This document shows positions 9,091 through 18,241 of a stretch of DNA of 64,000 nucleotides, one piece after another. The notes beneath the pieces were generated by a model. The model saw only the letters and a program-made list of their open reading frames with translations. It was not told the origin of the DNA and did no database searches. Source of the stretch: CBDCWT01 sp965223305 (GTDB taxonomy: Bacteria; Planctomycetota; Planctomycetia; Pirellulales; Pirellulaceae). The stretch covers positions 186,001 to 250,000 of the forward strand of contig CBDCWT010000086.1 in the NCBI GenBank assembly GCA_965223305.1, written 5' to 3'. Each line of letters starts with the position of its first letter. Within the stretch, counting starts at the first letter, position 1. The translations under genes and the position numbers were made by a program.

Positions 9091-9669
9091 GATCGAACTC
9101 CGGTGAAAAGGGGCCTGGCGTCGTCCTGGGTAGAGGTAGGGTGTCCGACGCAAGTCAGACCCTGACAGTGGGATGTAGCTCACAATGCCTGGACAGTCAA
9201 AAGTCCCGGGGCCGGCGCTGTCGCTGGCAAAAGAGCACAGGACGTGAAAAACAGCTGCATCTACATGACAGATTTGCCGATGAACGGTTAGCCAACTAGT
9301 TGTGACGGCTTTGACACTCACAGCGATTGTTTCGCCGAAACCTTCAAGAGTCGAAGTGTCCGGCGGGTAGAAACCAGCAGGGAGCGGTCAAAAGGGACGG
9401 ATTGGGTTCCTTTCTAAGTCGTTGCGGCATATTACGTTAGTGAGTTGGATGCTGCGGGGGGCGGCCGTCACGTGTCTCCTTCCGAAAACTTCGCTACTCA
9501 TTGCGAGCGAGCGTACTATAGTTTGGTTGCCCGCCACGGATCGAACCGGGCTGGGCGATCTGGAAATGGAACGAAAAGGCAGTCCGCGAAGGACGTTCGA
9601 TGACGGTTGGAGGAGGGGGGGCACCCGCCTTCGACAACTCCCGATTCGAATCGGAAGGGTGATGTCGGT
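9091..9669. other. Long intergenic region between divergent genes, no gene seen
   Basis: This 579-bp gap separates the minus-strand FHA gene from the plus-strand DksA/TraR-type gene and must contain both promoters. The open frames across it overlap one another on both strands and resemble no protein family. I see no repeat-family member, tRNA or clear sigma-70 promoter pair. Confidence 0.5.
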
Positions 9670-10119
9670 ATGGCACGTAAAGACGCGATTCTCAATTTGC
9701 GACAAGTGTTGTTGAAGCGCCGCGATGCGCTCCGCCAGGCCTTGGCTGGCGACCTGAGTCTCTTGAAGGAGCTTCGCGAACAGACGTCAGGTGATGTCGT
9801 CGACTTCGCGTTGGACTCTGCGCAGGACGAGATCAGCTCGCAGTTGGCCGAGGTCGAGAGTCGCGAGCTGGCGCAGATCGAAAACGCCCTCGAGTCCATG
9901 CGTCAGGGCACCTATGGCATTTGCGACGGCTGTTCGAAGCCGGTGCCGCTTGCCCGCCTTCAGGCGTTGCCGTACGCCACGACTTGTATCGATTGCCAGC
10001 GCGAAGCCGAGAAGGCTGGACTGGCCGGTGGCACAGCTGCTGATTGGGGGCGGCTGATCGACATGGACACCAAAGACCACGATGTTGCCATCAGCGACAT
10101 CGAGATGGACGTCCCGTAG
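9670..10119 (+). CDS. DksA/TraR C4-type zinc-finger family protein
   Basis: The 149-residue protein has the DksA/TraR layout. An N-terminal helical region (about 1-85) contains the RRDALRQALAGD and DEISSQLAEVESREL coiled-coil helices. The four-cysteine zinc finger follows in GICDGCSKPVPLARLQAL..TTCIDC (about residues 97-121). Family members insert the coiled coil into the secondary channel of RNA polymerase and modulate initiation, often with ppGpp. Some relatives act in sporulation or envelope regulation instead. The ATG at 9670 is chosen over an upstream in-frame start at 9607 because the family begins with a short MA(R/K)K segment. The C-terminal tail after the finger is acidic. Confidence 0.9.
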   Translation: MARKDAILNLRQVLLKRRDALRQALAGDLSLLKELREQTSGDVVDFALDSAQDEISSQLAEVESRELAQIENALESMRQGTYGICDGCSKPVPLARLQALPYATTCIDCQREAEKAGLAGGTAADWGRLIDMDTKDHDVAISDIEMDVP

Positions 10120-10234
10120 TCCAGAGGGGCACGGCCTTCACGGCCGGAGGACTTCATCGTCTGGCGAAGCTGTGGCCGCAGGTTGAATGTGCTAGTCTGC
10201 GCGCCGACCTTCTTGCAGCGAGAGGGACGTTGAA

Positions 10235-11356
10235 ATGGCGGAGTGCAACCTACTGAGCCTACGGCGAACGCCTGCCGTCTGGCTGATGCTGCTGATCTGT
10301 TCGGTCGGTTCGGCCGCTGACGATCTCTCTGGCCAGCAGCGGGAGAAAATGTACGCAGAGCTGATTCGAGACGTCACTGCGTTCGAGCAGCAGGGTAACC
10401 TCCTCAAGCGGGTGGTACGGTTAGTCAAGCCGACAATCGTACATATTGCAGCTCGACGACGAACTCGATCAGATCCTGATTACGCGCGGCGGGCACTGGA
10501 AGAGGCCGGCTCTGGTGTGATTGTCGACATCCGTGGCAGGCCCTATGTGCTAACCAATCGTCATGTAGTTCATGAGTCGTCGTTGTCGAGTATCGACATC
10601 CGCCTCGCCGGCGGAGATCTGCTGCACCCGACCTATGTCTGGACCGACGCCGAGACCGACGTCGCCGTGATGCAGGTAGGCCGCGCCGGACTGACAACCG
10701 CCCGGATTGGCGATAGCGATGGGGTGGAGATTGGCGACTTCGTTTTGGCTGTAGGCAGCCCTTTTGGGCTGAGTCATTCGGTGACTTATGGGATCATCAG
10801 CGCCAAAGGGCGTCACGATTTGGAGCTGGGCGATGGCAGTATTCGCTATCAGGATTTCATCCAGACCGATGCGGCCATTAATCCCGGAAACAGCGGCGGG
10901 CCGCTGTTGAATCTGCGAGGAGAAGTGATCGGGATCAACACGGCGATTGCCAGCAACTCTGGCGGCAATGAGGGGATCGGGTTTGCGATGCCGGTCGATA
11001 TGGCGATGGCTGTCGCCGGCCAGCTCGTCGAGCATGGCCGTGTGCTGCGCGCTTACTTGGGTGTCCGGTTGAATCCGAGCTTTGAGCAGCGCGAGGCGAG
11101 ACGATTGGGCCTGGCCCGCCCTACTGGGGCGCACGTGACCTCGGTGACCCCCAACTCGCCTGCTGAGCGAGCCGACTTGAGGACGGACGATGTGATCATT
11201 CGATTTGACGGTCATCAGATCGAGGATGACGACCATCTCATTAGGCTTGTCGGGTTTACGCAGATCGGCAAGGCGGTTGAGGTCGTAGTGTTGCGGGGGC
11301 GGCGGCGGCTTTCTCTACGAGTTTCTGTGGCCGACCGTCACGATTTTGATGAATGA
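10235..11356 (+). CDS. HtrA/DegP-like serine protease (S1C) with one PDZ domain
   Basis: The 373-residue protein has an N-terminal hydrophobic signal segment (TPAVWLMLLICSVGSAA) and a trypsin-like domain. The complete catalytic triad is H110 in LTNRHVVH, D142 in AETDVAVMQV and S220 in NPGNSGGPLL. A single C-terminal PDZ domain follows (about 275-365; AYLGVRLNPSF and the SPAERADLRTDDVIIRFDG core). It should degrade or refold damaged envelope proteins in the periplasm, as DegS/HtrA proteins do. One PDZ makes it DegS/HhoA-like in layout rather than DegP-like. The N-terminal helix before the protease (about 35-60) could mediate trimerisation. Nothing links it by operon to its neighbours. Confidence 0.92.
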   Translation: MAECNLLSLRRTPAVWLMLLICSVGSAADDLSGQQREKMYAELIRDVTAFEQQGNLLKRVVRLVKPTIVHIAARRRTRSDPDYARRALEEAGSGVIVDIRGRPYVLTNRHVVHESSLSSIDIRLAGGDLLHPTYVWTDAETDVAVMQVGRAGLTTARIGDSDGVEIGDFVLAVGSPFGLSHSVTYGIISAKGRHDLELGDGSIRYQDFIQTDAAINPGNSGGPLLNLRGEVIGINTAIASNSGGNEGIGFAMPVDMAMAVAGQLVEHGRVLRAYLGVRLNPSFEQREARRLGLARPTGAHVTSVTPNSPAERADLRTDDVIIRFDGHQIEDDDHLIRLVGFTQIGKAVEVVVLRGRRRLSLRVSVADRHDFDE

Positions 11357-11390
11357 CCGCGCCCCGCGTTCGCCGGCGGTGGCGGACAGC

Positions 11391-12332
11391 TCATGTGTGT
11401 CTTCCGGCGGCTAGGAGCCCGCGGACGATACAATCTTTGGCCGCTTCGGCATCAACCTCAGTGGCAACTTCCATGTTCGGCAACCAATATCTTTTGATTC
11501 GCCGGTCGAAGATCGTGGCACCTTTCGTGAGATCGCCTCGAACTTCCACATCACCCGCCATCTCCTCGGTCTCGAACAGCTCGGGTTGCAAGAGGAACAG
11601 CAGGGTCACAACTCCGTTGAGATAAATGCTCTCTTGTCCCCGCACCTGATGGTGTGCACGAAACGCAAAGGTCAGCATCTGCCGGAGCATCCTGCCTGCG
11701 CGCGTGGTTGCTGGCGGCAGTTCATCAATCATGTCCATGGCCAAAGCGACTCGCCGGGTGACGTCCAGGGGGATCAGCGTTTTGGTGGTCGGAGAGCGAA
11801 ACACCATGCGGGCGCTGAGCGGATCGCAGTACATGTTGGTTTCTGCGGCGGGTGTTACGTTGCCACCGACGCTGACGCTTCCCCCGGCGATGACGATTCG
11901 GCTCAGTTGGCTTGCCAGCTCGGGGTCTCGTTTGAGCGCTAACGACACATTGGTCAACGGACCCAAGCAAAGCACCGTGACTTCGTCCGGGGCCGCGCGA
12001 ACCTCGTCGTAGATGATCTTGTCAGACGAGTGACGATGATGCAGCTGGGAGAGAGGCAGCCCTGCGTTGCCCAACCCGTCGGTACCGTTCAGCAGCGTAC
12101 CGTCAATTGCCGGGGCATCATCGAGGCTGGTCGCCGTACCGACGCGAGGTAGTCTGGGCGGGTCGAGCTGGTCGATAATCGTCTGTACATTACGGCTCGA
12201 CTGGCCGGCTGGCATCGTCCCTTCGACGGCCGAGACCGCGAGTACCTCCAGACGGGGATCGAACATCGCCATACTGAGGGCGACCGCATCGTCAATCCCT
12301 GGGTCGCAGTCGATGATCACCTTCCTTGCCAT
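11391..12332 (-). CDS. Nucleoside hydrolase (IUNH family)
   Basis: The 313-residue protein begins with the diagnostic calcium-binding signature of inosine-uridine nucleoside N-ribohydrolases, IIDCDPGIDDAVAL (D8, D10, D14, D15). It has the family length. A mid-region GPLTNVSLALK and the SVGGNVTPAAETN segment (N and E ligands) also fit. The enzyme cleaves the N-glycosidic bond of ribonucleosides to base plus ribose for salvage; base preference is not clear. Its start is 60 bp from the divergent trpD gene, so the two promoters share a short intergenic region. Confidence 0.93.
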   Translation of the reverse strand: MARKVIIDCDPGIDDAVALSMAMFDPRLEVLAVSAVEGTMPAGQSSRNVQTIIDQLDPPRLPRVGTATSLDDAPAIDGTLLNGTDGLGNAGLPLSQLHHRHSSDKIIYDEVRAAPDEVTVLCLGPLTNVSLALKRDPELASQLSRIVIAGGSVSVGGNVTPAAETNMYCDPLSARMVFRSPTTKTLIPLDVTRRVALAMDMIDELPPATTRAGRMLRQMLTFAFRAHHQVRGQESIYLNGVVTLLFLLQPELFETEEMAGDVEVRGDLTKGATIFDRRIKRYWLPNMEVATEVDAEAAKDCIVRGLLAAGRHT

Positions 12333-12392
12333 AGCGAGGGATTGTAAGATTCATGGCGTTCAGCAACAAGACGCCAACCCAACGGCGGGTGC

Positions 12393-13415
12393 ATGGTGAG
12401 TGAGAGCAGTCGGTCAGTTTTGGGCCGGATTTCTGGTGGCGAAGACCTGGCCCTAGCGGAGATGTCGGCTGTCGTCGACACGATCATGCAGGGCCGGTGG
12501 AGCGACGATGAAATTGCACTGTTGCTGAACGCTCTCCGGCAGAAAGGAGAGACGGTCGAAGAAATCGCCGGCGCCGCGGCGGCTCTGCGGCGGCATATGA
12601 CGCCGATTCGGACCAATCGGTCCGAACTCATCGATACCTGCGGTACCGGTGGTGACGGCTCGGGCACCTTCAATATCAGCACGGCGGCTGCGTTGGTCAC
12701 CGCCGCCGCAGGGGTGCCGGTCGCCAAGCACGGGAACCGAGGCATTACCAGCAAGTCGGGTTCCGCGGACGTGTTAACCCAGCTGGGGGTCAACGTGCAG
12801 GCTGCAGTTCCCACAGTGGAAGCGTGCCTCGACCAGCTTGGGATCTGCTTTTGCTTTGCACCGCAGCTTCATCCCTCGATGAAACACGTGGCGGCGGCCC
12901 GCAAGAAACTCGGCGTGGCGACGATCTTCAACATGATTGGACCACTTTGTAACCCGGCTTCGGCACCCTATCAGCTGCTGGGCGTTGGGCGAGCTGAGCT
13001 GCGGACCAGCCTCGCTGCCGCACTCGCTTTGCTGGGGACTACGAGGTCCGTCGTCGTCTGTGGCGAGGATGGCTTGGACGAAGTGACGCTGGCAGGTGCG
13101 ACAAGTGTCTCGGAGGTGTCTGCCGAGGATGTCCGCCAGTTCGATTGGCGGCCAAGCGAGTTTGGTTTGGAGGAATCCGATCGAACGAGCATGCTGGCCA
13201 GCGGTCCAGAGGCGAGCGCTGCGATGATCCGTGGCGTGCTGGAGGGACAACCTGGGCCACCGCGCGACATCGTCGTCTTGAACGCTGCAGCGGCCCTTTG
13301 GACTGCCGGCTACGCCGACTCGACCAGCGATTGTGCTGCGCGAGCAGCTGATGCGATCGACAGCGGAGCCGCACGAGAACTGCTGACCCGTCTGGCTGAG
13401 GCCAGCCGTCGATGA
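12393..13415 (+). CDS. trpD: Anthranilate phosphoribosyltransferase
   Basis: The 340-residue protein matches TrpD in length. It carries the PRPP-binding glycine motif DTCGTGGDGSGTFNIST (about residues 81-97) and the second loop KHGNRGITSKSGSADVLTQLG (about 113-133, shown in two parts by GNRG and SGSADVL), plus the helical N-terminal dimer domain. It transfers phosphoribose from PRPP to anthranilate, the second committed step of tryptophan synthesis. No other trp gene lies nearby, so the pathway is dispersed. Its stop overlaps the start of the MFS gene by 4 nt (ATGA), indicating translational coupling. Confidence 0.96.
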   Translation: MVSESSRSVLGRISGGEDLALAEMSAVVDTIMQGRWSDDEIALLLNALRQKGETVEEIAGAAAALRRHMTPIRTNRSELIDTCGTGGDGSGTFNISTAAALVTAAAGVPVAKHGNRGITSKSGSADVLTQLGVNVQAAVPTVEACLDQLGICFCFAPQLHPSMKHVAAARKKLGVATIFNMIGPLCNPASAPYQLLGVGRAELRTSLAAALALLGTTRSVVVCGEDGLDEVTLAGATSVSEVSAEDVRQFDWRPSEFGLEESDRTSMLASGPEASAAMIRGVLEGQPGPPRDIVVLNAAAALWTAGYADSTSDCAARAADAIDSGAARELLTRLAEASRR

Positions 13416-14587
13416 TTGGCAGAACGACGCTCGCCATCGTACTGCTCGCTTCGACCGCTCACGCTTTTGTGCACGTCTACGAGATGTCGCTGCCCAGTGT
13501 GGAGCAGGAGATCGCCGCGGAGTATTACTCGGGTGAGCAGGCCGCAGGCAAGCAATTCACAGGAAGGCTTTCCAGCGCGTGGCGGCTGATGTGGGGCATT
13601 GGTGCCATTGTGGCCGGCTGGTTGGTTGATCGATTCGGAAGCCGCAGGTTGCTCGTTATCTACCTATGGGGCTGTAGCCTTGCTTGTGGACTTGCCTCGT
13701 TGGTTTCTTCCGAAGGAAGTCTGTTCATCACCATGATGATTATGGGGGCGCTGGCTTCGATCTATCATCCTGCCGGATTGGCACTGATTTCTCACGAGAC
13801 CACCCCCGAAACGCGCCCTTACTCGCTGGGTCTGCACGGCATCTTTGGATCCGCGGGTATTGGACTAACGCCTTTGGTTATCGGGATCTTGAAAGACGCC
13901 GACTTCGATTGGCGGCAGATCTACTGGTCGCTGTTGTGGCCAGGAATCGTGTTGGGTGGCGCCATCCTGATTGACGCCTATATGCGAAGGCGGCAACCAG
14001 ACCAGCGGCGTCTCGCGGCCGCGGCGGACGACAAGCCTCCCGACTACCGCTCTTACTTTGTGCTCACCTTGCTGGCTGCTATTCAGGGCTTCATCTACTC
14101 GGCGCTCATGAGTTTCCTGGTCCGCTACTTGGACCGGGATCTTGCTGGCCAGAGCGGAGGCAACTATACGGCCTCGGGTGTCTTGCTGATGGGCTGCGTC
14201 GGTCAGTACTTCGCGGGACGGTGGGCCAGGCCAAGGCAGTTGGAGTGGCAGGTGACGCTGGTCACGTTTGGCAACGTGCCGCTGTTGATCTGGATGGCCC
14301 TGGCGGCCGGGTGGTGGCGGCCTGCCGCCGCCGGGCTTTGGGCGCTGGTGCACTTCATGCACCAGCCTCTGTACAACAGCTTGATTGCCAAATACACGCC
14401 TCGGAACCGCCGCAGCCTTTGCTACGGCTTTAGCTTTGCAATGGGCTTGGGCCTGGGCAGTTTCGGTGCCTTGTTTGCCGGTCATATCCTGAGCGATTTT
14501 CTGCTCTACGGCAGCCTAGGCCTGATTGCGGCCTTAGGAGGATTGGTGGGTTTGTTGCTCTACGCCATGCAACCACAGAAGGGCTAG
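13412..14587 (+). CDS. MFS transporter
   Basis: The 391-residue protein has about twelve hydrophobic segments. It also has the MFS loop 2-3 signature in degenerate form: AGWLVDRFGSRRLL (about residues 68-81), matching GxLxDRxGRR. The second half repeats this as AGRWARPRQLEW. It should be an inner-membrane secondary transporter for a small solute; no substrate can be assigned. The ATGA overlap with trpD points to coexpression, so efflux or uptake of an aromatic metabolite is possible, but this is only context. Confidence 0.88.
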   Translation: MIGRTTLAIVLLASTAHAFVHVYEMSLPSVEQEIAAEYYSGEQAAGKQFTGRLSSAWRLMWGIGAIVAGWLVDRFGSRRLLVIYLWGCSLACGLASLVSSEGSLFITMMIMGALASIYHPAGLALISHETTPETRPYSLGLHGIFGSAGIGLTPLVIGILKDADFDWRQIYWSLLWPGIVLGGAILIDAYMRRRQPDQRRLAAAADDKPPDYRSYFVLTLLAAIQGFIYSALMSFLVRYLDRDLAGQSGGNYTASGVLLMGCVGQYFAGRWARPRQLEWQVTLVTFGNVPLLIWMALAAGWWRPAAAGLWALVHFMHQPLYNSLIAKYTPRNRRSLCYGFSFAMGLGLGSFGALFAGHILSDFLLYGSLGLIAALGGLVGLLLYAMQPQKG

Positions 14588-15163
14588 CTCGCTCGTCTGG
14601 GAGGGCGGCGCTCCTGTTTTGAAGTTGCGCTGTTGGTTCAATCGTAAGTGCGAAGCGTGAAGCTGCGCTCTTGGCTCAATCGTAACCCGAAGCGTCAGCG
14701 AGGGACTGACTTGCGTCGGTACACCAACTCCCCCCTCGCTGACGCTTCGGGTTCCGAAAAACGCGGCGAACCCGCTACCTTGTGCCTGCAGGAAGGCGAC
14801 AAACGCAACTTCAAAACAAGATTAATAACCCGCGTCGGTACACCAACTCCCCCTCGCTGACGCTTCGGGTTACCAAAAACACGACGAATTCGACATCTTG
14901 TCCCAGCGGAAACGGAAAACGCAACTTCAAAGCGCCACCGCTGAGCCACTTTCTTTCGCTTTCGGCGCCGCGCCACCTGCGGTCTTCTCATTTGTGGGCC
15001 CGGAAAAGCACGCAGTTTGGCGCAAATGTCCGCAGGTCATGCGCTGCACGAGACGAGTGTTATGGAAGGGCAGAAGCCGGTAGAATGTCTAGTTCCCGGC
15101 TGTTTGACGGTCCAGCGGGTCGATAATCCAGCAATAACGAGATTCGCCAGGAGGTTGGTCTAC
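14588..15163. repeat. Intergenic region with REP-C palindromes
   Basis: This 576-bp non-coding stretch contains repeated blocks with the inverted pair AACCCGAAGCGTCAGCGAGG (14684-14703) and CCCTCGCTGACGCTTCGGGT (about 14733-14752). A further copy lies near 14851-14871, and short GCGTGAAGCTGCGCTCTTGG stretches lie between. The same family recurs at 18.55-18.73 kb. The arms can form a long imperfect hairpin. The last part contains the AGGAGG ribosome-binding site (15149-15154) of the next gene. Confidence 0.75.
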
Positions 15164-16969
15164 ATGAAGTCCGTTTCATCGCTCGTGCTAGCAGCGGTCT
15201 TGACAGCAACGTGCGCCGTGGGGACGGCAGCCGAAAGCACTTTAGGGCGGCAGATTGGCGGGTTCGCTCTGCAGGACTTCCGAGGGCGAAAGTTGTCGTT
15301 GGATGATCTCTCGGACAAGCGTGCGGTCGTGATCGGGTTCCTGGGAACCGACTGTCCGCTGGCCAAGTTCTATGGGCCGCGCCTGCAACGCCTTTCCGAC
15401 CGGTACGAAGAGCAGGGCGTCGCCTTTCTCGGAGTCAACTCCAACATGCAGGACTCGCTGGCGGAGATGGAGGCCTACGCGCGTCGGCATAAGATCCGGT
15501 TTCCCATGCTAAAGGACCCTGGCAACAAAGTGGCGGTTCAGTTTGGGGCGACGCGCACGCCCCAGGTTTTCCTGCTCGACCGGGATCGGGTGGTCCGCTA
15601 TCAGGGACGTGTCGACGGGACGTTCACCTTTGGTTCAGGGGTCGGTTTGGCGAAGCCTCAAGAGGGACGCGCCGACTTGGAGATTGCGCTGAGTGAGGTG
15701 CTCGCAGACAAGCCGGTTTCGGTACCATTCACCGCGGCCAAAGGGTGCCTGATCGGCCGTGCGCGGCCCGCCAAGCAGAACCCTAGTATCACCTATGCCA
15801 AAGAAATCTCGCGCATCATCCAGAACAACTGTCTGGAGTGCCATCGGGAAGGCCAGGTCGCCCCATTTGCCCTGGACAACTACGAGGAGGTGGCGGGGTG
15901 GGCCGAGATGATTGCCGAAGTGGTGCGTGAAGAGCGGATGCCGCCCTGGCACGCGGCCGGGCCCCTCGGCCAAATGAAGAACGATTCGCGGCTGAGTCCA
16001 CAGGAAAAGCAGCAGATTCAGCGGTGGGTCGACGAAGGTTGTCCGCAAGGTGATCTGGCCAACCTTCCAGCACGCCGAGAGTTCCACGAAGGCTGGTATA
16101 TCGATGATGGCCCGGACCAAGTCTTTTATATCGCTGATCAGCCGGTACCGGTGAAGGCGGAGGGGATCGAGGAATATCGCTACTACGAGATTGATCCCGG
16201 CTTCGACGAGGACAAATGGGTGAAGCTGGCCGAGTGTATGCCGGGTAACCGTGCGGTGGTGCACCACATCATTGCCTATGCCAGACCGCCAGGCGGTGAG
16301 CCCATCCCGCAGGGTGGCACAGGTGTGGACGCCAGCAAATTCTTATTCCTGACCGGATTCGCTCCCGGCACCCAGCCGCTCGAGGCCCCGCAAGGGTGGG
16401 CACGACTCATTCCCGCGGATCACACGCTGGTGATCGAAATGCACTATACGCCCGTGGGCACGCCGCAGACGGATCGCAGCAGCATTGGGCTCGTCTATGT
16501 GGATGCTGGCGAGGTGACTCACCTGGTTCACACCGGAGCAGCGGCCGAGGGCGACTTCCGGATTCCGCCTCATGCGGCCAATCATAAGGTAGAGGCACGA
16601 CACAAGTTCCGACGAGAGACCGTCCTGTTGTCACTTTTTCCACACATGCACCTGCGTGGTAAGTCGTTCCGTTATGAGTTGGTCTCACCAGGCGGCGAGA
16701 CGGAGGTCCTACTTGATGTCCCTCGCTATGACTTCAATTGGCAAAACTACTACCTGTTGTCAGAGCCTCGTTCGATTCCCAAAGGGTCCGAGCTGCGGTG
16801 CATCGCCCATTTCGACAATTCCGAACGGAACCTGGCCAATCCCGATCCAAGCCAGGAAATCCGTTGGGGTCCGCAGTCTTGGGACGAGATGATGATCGGT
16901 TTCTTCGACATCGGTATTCCCAAGGAGCGGGCGTTAAAGATGCTCGCTAAGCGGTCGTCAGCAAAATGA
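15164..16969 (+). CDS. Secreted redoxin / cytochrome c / copper monooxygenase-like fusion protein
   Basis: The 601-residue protein has a signal peptide (1-23) and three parts. Residues 25-190 are a redoxin (AhpC/TSA-like thioredoxin fold) with one cysteine at the usual active-site position (GTDCPLAK, C64) and GATRTPQVFLLD. Residues 205-300 hold a c-type heme motif, C223-LE-C226-H227, with PPWHA as candidate axial-ligand region. Residues 355-590 resemble the copper type II ascorbate-dependent monooxygenase (PHM/DBH) fold, with H367-H368 (VVHHIIAYA), H427 (MHYTP) and H494/H496 (FPHMHLRGK) as likely copper ligands. It should act as a redox enzyme in the periplasm; the substrate is unknown. The ATG at 15164 has an AGGAGG site 9 nt upstream, which decides the start over the longer open frame. 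Confidence 0.88.
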   Translation: MKSVSSLVLAAVLTATCAVGTAAESTLGRQIGGFALQDFRGRKLSLDDLSDKRAVVIGFLGTDCPLAKFYGPRLQRLSDRYEEQGVAFLGVNSNMQDSLAEMEAYARRHKIRFPMLKDPGNKVAVQFGATRTPQVFLLDRDRVVRYQGRVDGTFTFGSGVGLAKPQEGRADLEIALSEVLADKPVSVPFTAAKGCLIGRARPAKQNPSITYAKEISRIIQNNCLECHREGQVAPFALDNYEEVAGWAEMIAEVVREERMPPWHAAGPLGQMKNDSRLSPQEKQQIQRWVDEGCPQGDLANLPARREFHEGWYIDDGPDQVFYIADQPVPVKAEGIEEYRYYEIDPGFDEDKWVKLAECMPGNRAVVHHIIAYARPPGGEPIPQGGTGVDASKFLFLTGFAPGTQPLEAPQGWARLIPADHTLVIEMHYTPVGTPQTDRSSIGLVYVDAGEVTHLVHTGAAAEGDFRIPPHAANHKVEARHKFRRETVLLSLFPHMHLRGKSFRYELVSPGGETEVLLDVPRYDFNWQNYYLLSEPRSIPKGSELRCIAHFDNSERNLANPDPSQEIRWGPQSWDEMMIGFFDIGIPKERALKMLAKRSSAK

Positions 16970-17047
16970 CGAATTTTCTTCCGCAAGATCTTCAGGGCGA
17001 GGACGAAGAGGTTCCGAGAACTACCGTCACCCACGAGAGGGACTGCC

Positions 17048-17413
17048 ATGGTCTCTGATACGTTCACCCGCAAATACGGGGTTGGTGGCAGGGGGCCCGT
17101 CATGGGCGAGCCGGTGCGGGGTGCTGCTCACGCTGAGCCAAAACCTGCCCGGGACGATGCCGAGCCGCACACCTGCCCTTTTTGTCAACAGCCTTACGCC
17201 GATGATAGAGCGACGATTGGGGCACTGCTTGTCGGCGGTACTCGTCGGCTGCAGGTCGCCTTGTGGATGATTGCGGGCGCTGTGCTGCGCTGCCTGCGAT
17301 TCCTCGTTGGCGGGCTGCTTTGCCTGATCGGGTTGATTGGTGACAGCTGCCGGCTGGTCGGAGTGCGGATTGCCCATCCTCGTGATCGGCGGTTCTTGCC
17401 TCGACGCAGTTAG
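17048..17413 (+). CDS. Hypothetical small membrane protein with a CPFC motif
   Basis: This 121-residue open frame has GAGAGGGA just upstream as a plausible ribosome-binding site. It shows a short polar N-terminus, a lone CPFCQQPY motif (about residues 43-50, half of a zinc ribbon or a redox pair), and one long hydrophobic stretch (about 70-105) able to span the membrane once or twice, ending in a basic tail. I do not recognise the family. An overlapping minus-strand frame is less protein-like. It could still be a spurious frame, hence the modest confidence. Confidence 0.42.
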   Translation: MVSDTFTRKYGVGGRGPVMGEPVRGAAHAEPKPARDDAEPHTCPFCQQPYADDRATIGALLVGGTRRLQVALWMIAGAVLRCLRFLVGGLLCLIGLIGDSCRLVGVRIAHPRDRRFLPRRS

Positions 17414-17425
17414 TTTGGAGCGTAG

Positions 17426-17445
17426 CCGAACTCGCCAGAGTTTGG
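17426..17445 (+). repeat. REP-A hairpin
   Basis: This is an exact 20-nt REP-A core (AACTC/GAGTT stem, loop GCCA) in the 45-bp gap between the convergent genes ending at 17413 and 17459. The position fits a bidirectional transcript-end structure, though there is no T-run of a classical terminator. Confidence 0.8.
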
Positions 17446-17458
17446 CGGACTGCAAAGC

Positions 17459-18241
17459 CTAGAACCAGCCGCCAAGAGCACGGCCGACTCCCAAGCCGAT
17501 TAGCGCCAGGATTGGCAGCCCGATGGCGACGGCGTGTGGCCAGCTGAACTTCGACGTCACCAGTTCAGCCAAACGCTTTTGCCATTTACCGTCCAGCCGC
17601 CGATAGCGACGCCAATAGTAAACTCCGGTCGTGAGGTTACAAGCGGCGATCAAGGCCGTAGTCAGCACGACATAGGTGATCCACTCGCTGGGATAGTGGC
17701 CCAAAGCTGTCGCCACCGACAGCGAGATCGCCGCGGCTGTCGTCATTCCCCAGAGACCGATCACGACCGCTGCGATCGTTTTTTGCACGCCGTTGGCCGC
17801 CGATTCGTCCAGCCGTTCGAAAGCGATCTCGGTGCGCTCGTCAATCCACTCTTCGAGACGCTCTTTGCCGCGAGAACCGAGCGAAGAGATGCCGCGGGCA
17901 ATCGTTCCCACGATGGCCGACAACACGACCAGATCGTCGACGTATCCGGCCCCCGGGATCATGTCGGGGATCGCGTCGAACGGGCTGATAAAATACAACA
18001 GAGCCGCGGCTAAGTAGACAACGTCGCGCTTGCGAAGATTCGAGCGGTTTGCCCACAGATCGGACGCTTCCCGGACAACTCGACGTAGGTTCATGAACTT
18101 CTGTTCTCGCCTTTCCAGTCCAGCGACTTTGCCGGCCAACTGCCCTGAGATCTGCTCCTGAGCGCTAGGTGACTGCGCCTTGCGGTGGAAGCGGTGCTTG
18201 AACAACTGCCAGATGCGTCTATCTAGTACTTCCGAGCTCAT
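17459..18241 (-). CDS. DUF1232 (YkvA-like) membrane protein
   Basis: The 260-residue protein contains the DUF1232 signature (about residues 70-105): LLYFISPFDAIPDMIPGAGY followed by VDDLVVLSAI. The N-terminus is helical and polar. After the domain come a basic/acidic helix (about 115-145) and at least three hydrophobic segments (about 155-185, 192-210 and 240-258). The function of DUF1232 is unknown; related proteins are small inner-membrane proteins. Here the domain is fused to extra membrane segments, longer than the usual 100-140 residues. The start ATG at 18241 opens the frame with MSSEVLDRR. No partner gene is evident. Confidence 0.82.
   Translation of the reverse strand: MSSEVLDRRIWQLFKHRFHRKAQSPSAQEQISGQLAGKVAGLERREQKFMNLRRVVREASDLWANRSNLRKRDVVYLAAALLYFISPFDAIPDMIPGAGYVDDLVVLSAIVGTIARGISSLGSRGKERLEEWIDERTEIAFERLDESAANGVQKTIAAVVIGLWGMTTAAAISLSVATALGHYPSEWITYVVLTTALIAACNLTTGVYYWRRYRRLDGKWQKRLAELVTSKFSWPHAVAIGLPILALIGLGVGRALGGWF

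Noticed and set aside
9607..9669. Upstream in-frame start for the DksA/TraR-type gene
   Set aside because: It adds 21 residues (MEEGGHPPSTTPDSNRKGDV and one more) without family support; ATG 9670 fits the family N-terminus.
15635..16267. 210-codon minus-strand open frame
   Set aside because: It is antisense to the heme and copper-domain part of the fusion protein, with no start signal and no recognisable motif.
17027..17455. 142-codon minus-strand open frame overlapping the CPFC membrane protein
   Set aside because: It has low-complexity polar content, no ribosome-binding site, and extends across a REP-A hairpin.
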